Assembly: GCA_029977605.1 (NCBI GenBank)
Contig: JAPOKN010000024.1
Coordinates: 1-16,733 of the forward strand
Source of the DNA: Methanobacteriota archaeon
Lineage (GTDB): Archaea; Thermoplasmatota; Poseidoniia; MGIII; CG-Epi1
Direction: 5' to 3'
DNA: 16,733 nucleotides
Below the pieces are notes generated by a model that saw nothing but the letters and a program-made list of their open reading frames with translations, searched no databases and was not told the origin of the DNA. The position numbers and the translations under genes are program-made. This document shows, one piece after another, positions 7,777-12,063 of this stretch (position 1 is the stretch's first letter; each line of letters starts with the position of its first letter).

Positions 7777-9111
7777 GTGAGGTATAGCGCAATTTTCCAA
7801 GTTTATGGTCTTATTATGGCAAATTTGCTGCTAATCATGGGCGGACAATTAGGATATTTGTACATTGTAGGGCCTATTGCCATGGAGGAAGGAAATACTA
7901 TGTCTTTACCTGAAATTCCGTTCATGGGATTTTTGATTATGATTTTAATGGTAGCTGGAGGCATGATTATAGTCGCAATTTTGCAAAAAATGCCAGCCCC
8001 AATTAGATATGTGACATCCAATAGAAAACCATATACTAAGAATATAGAAAAAAATATAGATGATACCTCAGAAAGCAGCTATAGATCTGAATACCCTGGC
8101 CAATATAGCTCTAAATCTGGAAAATTATTTTACAGTAAAAGTGAAGAAAAAAATGATCTAGACTGGGGAGGACTAAAGCCTGTTTCAAATGAAACTAGCT
8201 TCAAATTAGGTTCAATACAGAGACAAGTACTGCAATTACCAAAATCGGGAATACTGTTCTTTTTGTTCCTTATGTCTTTAGCTCTAGGATTAGTTGCTTT
8301 AACCGAAAGAGGGCCATTCTTATTTCTCTTTCCGATTGCATTTGTTATAGCATTTGCATTTCCAGGACTTATATGGGTTAGCTATATTTATTCAAGAACA
8401 ATAACTTCACCAGAACCCCAAAGATTAGTGCTAATAGCTCTTGCATGGGGGATGTTCTCTACTTTACCTGCTAGTTTATTGAATGATTTAGGATCACGAA
8501 TTGTTGAGGTAAATCAAAATGCTTTACTAGGAAAGGGAGACTTTGGAACTCCTGAGTTAATTCTGGTATCTGTGATAGCTCCGTTTGTTGAAGAATTACT
8601 AAAACCTGTTGGACTAATATTCATTATGAAAAGATTAAAGACACCTTACGAAGGAGTTTTGTACGGCGTTGCATGCGGAATGGGCTTCGCAATAATTGAA
8701 AATATGTTGTATGAATTATTCATTTTACTATGGTACGGCTCTGATGCTTGGACTTTGAATGCATTCGTAAGAGGTATTGGCTCTACAGTTTTACATGCAG
8801 TTGGGCCTGGAGCAATTGGATTTGCAATTGCATATTCAAAACAAATGGAAAAATCCATGAAAATGCCTTTAATTTATGCGTATATCTTTGGGTTTGTGAT
8901 GCATGCTGCGTGGAATGGATTTGCAACCCTTCCACTTCTGAAATCAGGTCAGTCATGGGAATATTTTTCATATCTATTAATTGCAATAATGATTGTTTTA
9001 TGCCTGATTTTCATAGTCAAGTCACTAGAATATGGGAAGTATTATTCTAGACTTGAATTGACTGCAGCAAAGTTTGATGATTTAGAAGAAGAAACAAATA
9101 GTGGCCACTAA
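7777..9111 (+). CDS. PrsW-like intramembrane protease
   Basis: Polytopic membrane protein of 444 residues from GTG 7777. Two N-terminal hydrophobic segments (about 10-33 and 49-70) are followed by a polar, Ser/Lys/Glu-rich loop (about 72-155) and then about six further membrane helices. The C-terminal half carries the PrsW (M82) motifs: E-E-L-L-K (272-276), G-F-A-I-I-E-N with E308, H340 in L-H-A-V-G-P-G and H376 in M-H-A-A-W-N-G. Members act as site-1-type proteases on membrane proteins in Bacillus; archaeal targets are unknown. An alternative ATG start at 7816 would remove 13 residues and cut into the first hydrophobic segment. TATA-like TTTATAG (7764-7770) and GGTATAG (7781-7787) suggest it may have its own promoter despite lying only 23 bp after the DHH gene. 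Confidence 0.88.
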   Translation: MRYSAIFQVYGLIMANLLLIMGGQLGYLYIVGPIAMEEGNTMSLPEIPFMGFLIMILMVAGGMIIVAILQKMPAPIRYVTSNRKPYTKNIEKNIDDTSESSYRSEYPGQYSSKSGKLFYSKSEEKNDLDWGGLKPVSNETSFKLGSIQRQVLQLPKSGILFFLFLMSLALGLVALTERGPFLFLFPIAFVIAFAFPGLIWVSYIYSRTITSPEPQRLVLIALAWGMFSTLPASLLNDLGSRIVEVNQNALLGKGDFGTPELILVSVIAPFVEELLKPVGLIFIMKRLKTPYEGVLYGVACGMGFAIIENMLYELFILLWYGSDAWTLNAFVRGIGSTVLHAVGPGAIGFAIAYSKQMEKSMKMPLIYAYIFGFVMHAAWNGFATLPLLKSGQSWEYFSYLLIAIMIVLCLIFIVKSLEYGKYYSRLELTAAKFDDLEEETNSGH

Positions 9112-9122
9112 TCAGCGTAATA

Positions 9123-9241
9123 CCGTCCTTAGCTCAGACTGGCCAGAGCGGCCGGCTGTAGGGGTCTATCCCTTTTACCCGTGAGTACGGGAGGCCGCAG
9201 TTACCGGCAGGTCCCCGGTTCAAATCCGGGAGGACGGACCA
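9123..9241 (+). tRNA. tRNA-Tyr (anticodon GTA) with intron and encoded CCA
   Basis: A complete cloverleaf folds from the sequence. Acceptor stem CCGTCCT (9123-9129) pairs with AGGACGG (9231-9237). D stem GCTC/GAGC is at 9132-9135 and 9146-9149. Anticodon stem GCCGG (9151-9155) pairs with CCGGC (9204-9208). The T arm is CCCGG-TTCAAAT-CCGGG (9214-9230). The anticodon GTA is at 9158-9160, specifying tyrosine. The C1:G72 pair with discriminator A73 (9238) is the archaeal tyrosine identity element. CCA is encoded at 9239-9241. A 41-nt intron interrupts the anticodon loop after position 37. The gene begins 11 bp after the PrsW stop and ends one base before the stop codon of the convergent ABC permease, so its promoter must lie inside the PrsW gene. 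Confidence 0.96.
9162..9202 (+). other. Bulge-helix-bulge intron of tRNA-Tyr
   Basis: The 41-nt intron sits at the canonical 37/38 position. A textbook bulge-helix-bulge forms. The 4-bp central helix pairs 9156-9159 (CTGT) with 9197-9200 (GCAG, one G-U). It is flanked by 3-nt bulges AGG (9160-9162, cut between G9161 and G9162) and TTA (9201-9203, cut between T9202 and A9203). The outer helix pairs 9163-9166 (GGTC) with 9193-9196 (GGCC, including a U-G). The intron also contains a 5-bp hairpin, CCCGT (9178-9182) with ACGGG (9187-9191) and a GAGT loop. This is the substrate form for the archaeal splicing endonuclease EndA. Confidence 0.92.
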
Positions 9242-10042
9242 TTAATCTATTGATCTGGTAATTGTTCTGTAATTTATTATACTAGTAATAGCTGTAAGGA
9301 CAATAATACATGATACTGCTATCGTAACCGAGTCCATTGTTGAATCTGTAAAACCTTCCAAGAAGATACCTCTTACTGCTCTGATTAAATATTCACTAGG
9401 GTTGTATACAATAGCAGACTGCAACCAATCTGGAAGTAGTACATCAGGAACATAAGCTGTACTCATGAAAACGGCTACGAAAAATAAAGGAAACACTGCT
9501 TGAACGGCCTGTTCACTTTTAGTCTTGAAAGCTAAAGCCACTACTAAATTTCCAACAACGCCAATACCAAAAGAGGCTGCTAAAAGTACAATTGTAATCA
9601 AGCCCAAAATACCTGCTTCCGGTAATTCCAAAACTCCGCTAATTCTTTTGTGATACAAAATTGAAACTGTAATAATCAAAAATAATTGTAATGACAGTCT
9701 AGTAAATTCAGACATAAAACGAGCAATTACTTGAGGAGCAAGACTGGCTGGTGTTGCTCTTAACTTATCAAAGTATCCTGTATTCAAATCAACTAAAAGG
9801 GCTGCAGATGAATTCACACTTCCAAATATTGCTGTTAAAATTATAATTGCTGGAGTAATATACATGTAATAAGGATAATTTCCATAGGGATTACCCGGAA
9901 CATCTGATAAGCTATTAAATAAATTAGAAAAAATAAGATACTGAATTACTGGAACAATAAAACTAAAAGCAAGTACTGCTGGAAGCCTCTTGTATTGCTT
10001 TAGATTTCTAATATATAGTGTTAAAATTGTACTAAATTTCAA
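9242..10042 (-). CDS. ABC-2 type transporter permease
   Basis: Membrane partner of the adjacent ATPase; 266 residues with about six hydrophobic helices, at roughly 20-42, 60-84, 108-132, 143-173, 184-200 and 238-258. It shows the ABC2-type pattern: a coupling segment 'D-L-N-T-G-Y-F-D-K-L-R-A-T-P' at about 86-99 and a late 'Y-N-P-S-E-Y-L-I-R-A-V-R' at about 214-225, like the DrrB/NodJ group of drug, antibiotic or polysaccharide exporters. The start is TTG, supported by a strong GGAGGA Shine-Dalgarno 6 nt upstream, and it overlaps the ATPase stop as TTGA (4 bp). The stop codon lies directly against the CCA end of the convergent tRNA-Tyr. The substrate is not deducible. Confidence 0.92.
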   Translation of the reverse strand: MKFSTILTLYIRNLKQYKRLPAVLAFSFIVPVIQYLIFSNLFNSLSDVPGNPYGNYPYYMYITPAIIILTAIFGSVNSSAALLVDLNTGYFDKLRATPASLAPQVIARFMSEFTRLSLQLFLIITVSILYHKRISGVLELPEAGILGLITIVLLAASFGIGVVGNLVVALAFKTKSEQAVQAVFPLFFVAVFMSTAYVPDVLLPDWLQSAIVYNPSEYLIRAVRGIFLEGFTDSTMDSVTIAVSCIIVLTAITSIINYRTITRSID

Positions 10043-10995
10043 GATAAATCCTCCAAGTGCTTACCCGTATATTTTAGATAAACATCGTCTAGAGAAGGAC
10101 GGAGAACTTTAGTTCCTTTAACTTTGATTTCCAATTGAATTATTTTTTTGAGAGTATCCAGAAGTGTTTCTTCACCATCGTCAACTCTAACCGTAAAAAA
10201 AGAATCATTTGCAGAAATATTTTCCTCGCCAAACTCATCTTTCAACGCTATTATTTGCTCTTCACTGAGTGATTCAAATAATTTGAACTCAATTCTATCT
10301 TTACCAATAGTTTTCTTGAGTTTTTGAGGAGTATCCATTGCCACTATTTCTCCTGAATCTATTATAGCAAGCCTATCGCAAAGTACATCCGCTTCTTCCA
10401 TATAATGTGTGGATAGCACAATCGTAATTCCCTTTTCAGTTTTTAGTTTCTTCAATAGAGTCCATAAATCAGATCTATGTGCTGGATCTAAACCTGTGGT
10501 CGGTTCATCTAATATCAGAAGTTTAGGATCATGAACTAATGAGACTGCTAAATCCAATCTTCTTTGTGTACCTCCGGATAATTCAGGAATCATTTGGTCT
10601 GAATACTGATGTAAATCCAATAAAGACAAACTTTGTTCAACTCTCTGCTCTACCTCTACGCCTCTGAATCCAAAAAGTTTAATATGAAATGCAATTAATT
10701 CTTTAACTGTAGATAGACTATCTAAACCTGCTTCCTGAAGTGCAAAACCTATGTTTTCCCTCACATTACTTGAATCAGATTCAACATCATATTCTAAAAT
10801 TTTAATTTTACCATTTGTAATATTCAATAATGTACCCATCATCTGTAAAGTAGTGGTTTTACCTGCACCATTCGGGCCAAGCATTCCGAAAATTTCCCCT
10901 TTTTTTACTTCAAAATTGATACCTTTAACTGCATGAGTACCGCTCTTATATTTCTTCTCTAAATCTTTAACGACTACAATATTATTTTCACTCAT
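10039..10995 (-). CDS. ABC transporter ATP-binding protein (ABC-2 exporter, DrrA-like)
   Basis: Nucleotide-binding subunit, 318 residues. Walker A is G-P-N-G-A-G-K-T (40-47), the Q-loop glutamine is Q87, the signature is L-S-G-G-T-Q-R-R (139-146), Walker B is L-L-I-L-D-E (159-164), the D-loop is G-L-D (168-170) and the switch histidine is H197 in S-T-H-Y-M-E-E-A. The C-terminal part (about 228-318), ending in R-P-S-L-D-D-V-Y-L-K-Y-T-G, is the extension typical of DrrA/CcmA-type exporter ATPases. I chose ATG 10995, which overlaps the J-protein stop as ATGA, over an upstream in-frame TTG at 11010. It overlaps the permease by 4 bp, so J-protein, ATPase and permease form one coupled unit. Confidence 0.95.
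   Translation of the reverse strand: MSENNIVVVKDLEKKYKSGTHAVKGINFEVKKGEIFGMLGPNGAGKTTTLQMMGTLLNITNGKIKILEYDVESDSSNVRENIGFALQEAGLDSLSTVKELIAFHIKLFGFRGVEVEQRVEQSLSLLDLHQYSDQMIPELSGGTQRRLDLAVSLVHDPKLLILDEPTTGLDPAHRSDLWTLLKKLKTEKGITIVLSTHYMEEADVLCDRLAIIDSGEIVAMDTPQKLKKTIGKDRIEFKLFESLSEEQIIALKDEFGEENISANDSFFTVRVDDGEETLLDTLKKIIQLEIKVKGTKVLRPSLDDVYLKYTGKHLEDLS
10049..10054 (-). promoter_or_regulatory. Shine-Dalgarno site deciding a TTG start
   Basis: On the - strand GGAGGA lies within the last codons of the ABC ATPase gene, with 6 nt between it and the TTG at 10042. Perfect complementarity to the anti-SD makes the rare TTG the likely true start of the permease and couples its translation to the ATPase. 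Confidence 0.7.
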
Positions 10996-11273
10996 CTTAT
11001 GTAATCCCAAGTACCTGTCCAGACATTAGTTGCTTGCCATTGAGGGGCTTTACGTGGGACATATTCAGAGCCGAATTGATCGTATTTTTCGCGTTCTTTA
11101 TCATCGATAAGAACATGGTAAGCCTCGTTAATTTTCTTAAAATGTTCTTCTGAAGATTTTACATCTTCTGGATTTAAATCAGGGTGATGCTTTTTTGCTA
11201 GTTTTTTGTAAGCTTTCTTAATTGATTCCGAATCTGCATTCTCATCAACTCCCAAGATGTCGTAATAATTCAC
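10992..11273 (-). CDS. J-domain-only (DnaJ-like) co-chaperone
   Basis: A 93-residue protein that is almost entirely a J-domain. Helix I N-Y-Y-D-I-L-G-V (2-9) leads to helix II K-K-A-Y-K-K-L-A-K-K-H (19-29), the invariant H-P-D tripeptide (30-32) that stimulates Hsp70 ATPase, helix III F-K-K-I-N-E-A-Y-H-V-L (45-55) and the closing K-Y-D-Q-F-G. It has no Gly/Phe region, zinc finger or substrate-binding domain, unlike full DnaJ of about 370 residues. The tail is short and Trp-rich (W79, W85, W89). The start is GTG. Its stop overlaps the ABC ATPase start as ATGA, and it lies 24 bp after the SDR gene. It presumably recruits an Hsp70 (none in this window) to a specific client; coupling to the transporter is inferred from the overlap. 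Confidence 0.9.
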   Translation of the reverse strand: MNYYDILGVDENADSESIKKAYKKLAKKHHPDLNPEDVKSSEEHFKKINEAYHVLIDDKEREKYDQFGSEYVPRKAPQWQATNVWTGTWDYIR

Positions 11274-11297
11274 GAGATACAGTAAACTTGGCTATAT

Positions 11298-12047
11298 CTA
11301 AGCTGCAGTCTGTCCACCATCTATAGATATGATAGAACCTGTAGTCCAACCTGACTCAGGTCCACAAAGATGTAATGCCATAGAAGCTACTTCTTCAGGA
11401 GTGCCCATTCTTCCCATCGGCTGAACGTTTTCAAGATATTCTCTTGTGGCTTGTCCCGTTTCAATTCTATTTTTAACCATTGGAGTTTCGACAACTCCAG
11501 GACAGAGACAATTAACTCTAATCTTGTCTACTAAATCAAGAGCCACAGCTTTTGTCAAATTAACAACGCCTCCTTTAGCTGCACAATAGGCAACTGCACC
11601 TTCCATCGCCCTCAATCCTAGTGTTGATGATATATTCAATATTGCGCCTCCATCATTCATAATTGGAGCTAATTTGTTACACATTAGAAAGGTCCCGGTA
11701 AGATTTACAGAAATAAGAAAGTCCCAATCTTCTTCAGTTACCTCCATTATACCATCATATCGAACGGCTCCAGCACAGTTTACTAAAATATCTAAAGAAC
11801 CATGCGTATCAACTAGCCATTCCTTCAAGGATAATACCGATTTTGAATCACTGACGTCTACTGCAAAGCAATCACTGCCAAGTTCATTTGCTGCAACTTC
11901 TAATTCTTCTTTATTCCTGCTAGAAATTACTACTTTTGCACCTTCTTTTGTAAATCTCTCAGCTATACTGTAACCTATACCTTTAGATCCACCGGTAATT
12001 ACTGCAACTTTCCCTTTAAGCAAACCTGTCATTGTATACCTATCCAT
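11298..12047 (-). CDS. Short-chain dehydrogenase/reductase (SDR, FabG-like)
   Basis: Classical SDR oxidoreductase, 249 residues. It has the NAD(P)-binding glycine motif T-G-G-S-K-G-I-G (18-25), the structural N-C-A-G (90-93), an active-site Ser in I-S-S (140/141), the catalytic Y154-C-A-A-K158 and the C-terminal S-I-I-S-I-D-G-G-Q. Arginine in S-S-R (44) after strand beta-2 leans toward NADP preference, but this is weak. The overall pattern is closest to 3-oxoacyl-ACP reductase or glucose-dehydrogenase-like members; the substrate is unknown. An in-frame ATG at 12032 would shorten it by five residues and remains possible. It lies 16 nt after the surface-protein gene and 24 bp before the J-protein, in the same - strand run. 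Confidence 0.92.
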   Translation of the reverse strand: MDRYTMTGLLKGKVAVITGGSKGIGYSIAERFTKEGAKVVISSRNKEELEVAANELGSDCFAVDVSDSKSVLSLKEWLVDTHGSLDILVNCAGAVRYDGIMEVTEEDWDFLISVNLTGTFLMCNKLAPIMNDGGAILNISSTLGLRAMEGAVAYCAAKGGVVNLTKAVALDLVDKIRVNCLCPGVVETPMVKNRIETGQATREYLENVQPMGRMGTPEEVASMALHLCGPESGWTTGSIISIDGGQTAA

Positions 12048-12063
12048 GCCTGACTAAAGTAGT

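Noticed and set aside
8748..9050. 100-codon + strand frame inside the PrsW gene
   Set aside because: Out-of-frame shadow of a gene with clear PrsW motifs; the product has no recognisable features.
9073..9098. T-rich stretch on the - strand as terminator of the ABC operon
   Set aside because: It lies within the PrsW coding sequence on the other strand and has no uninterrupted T-run; too weak to call.
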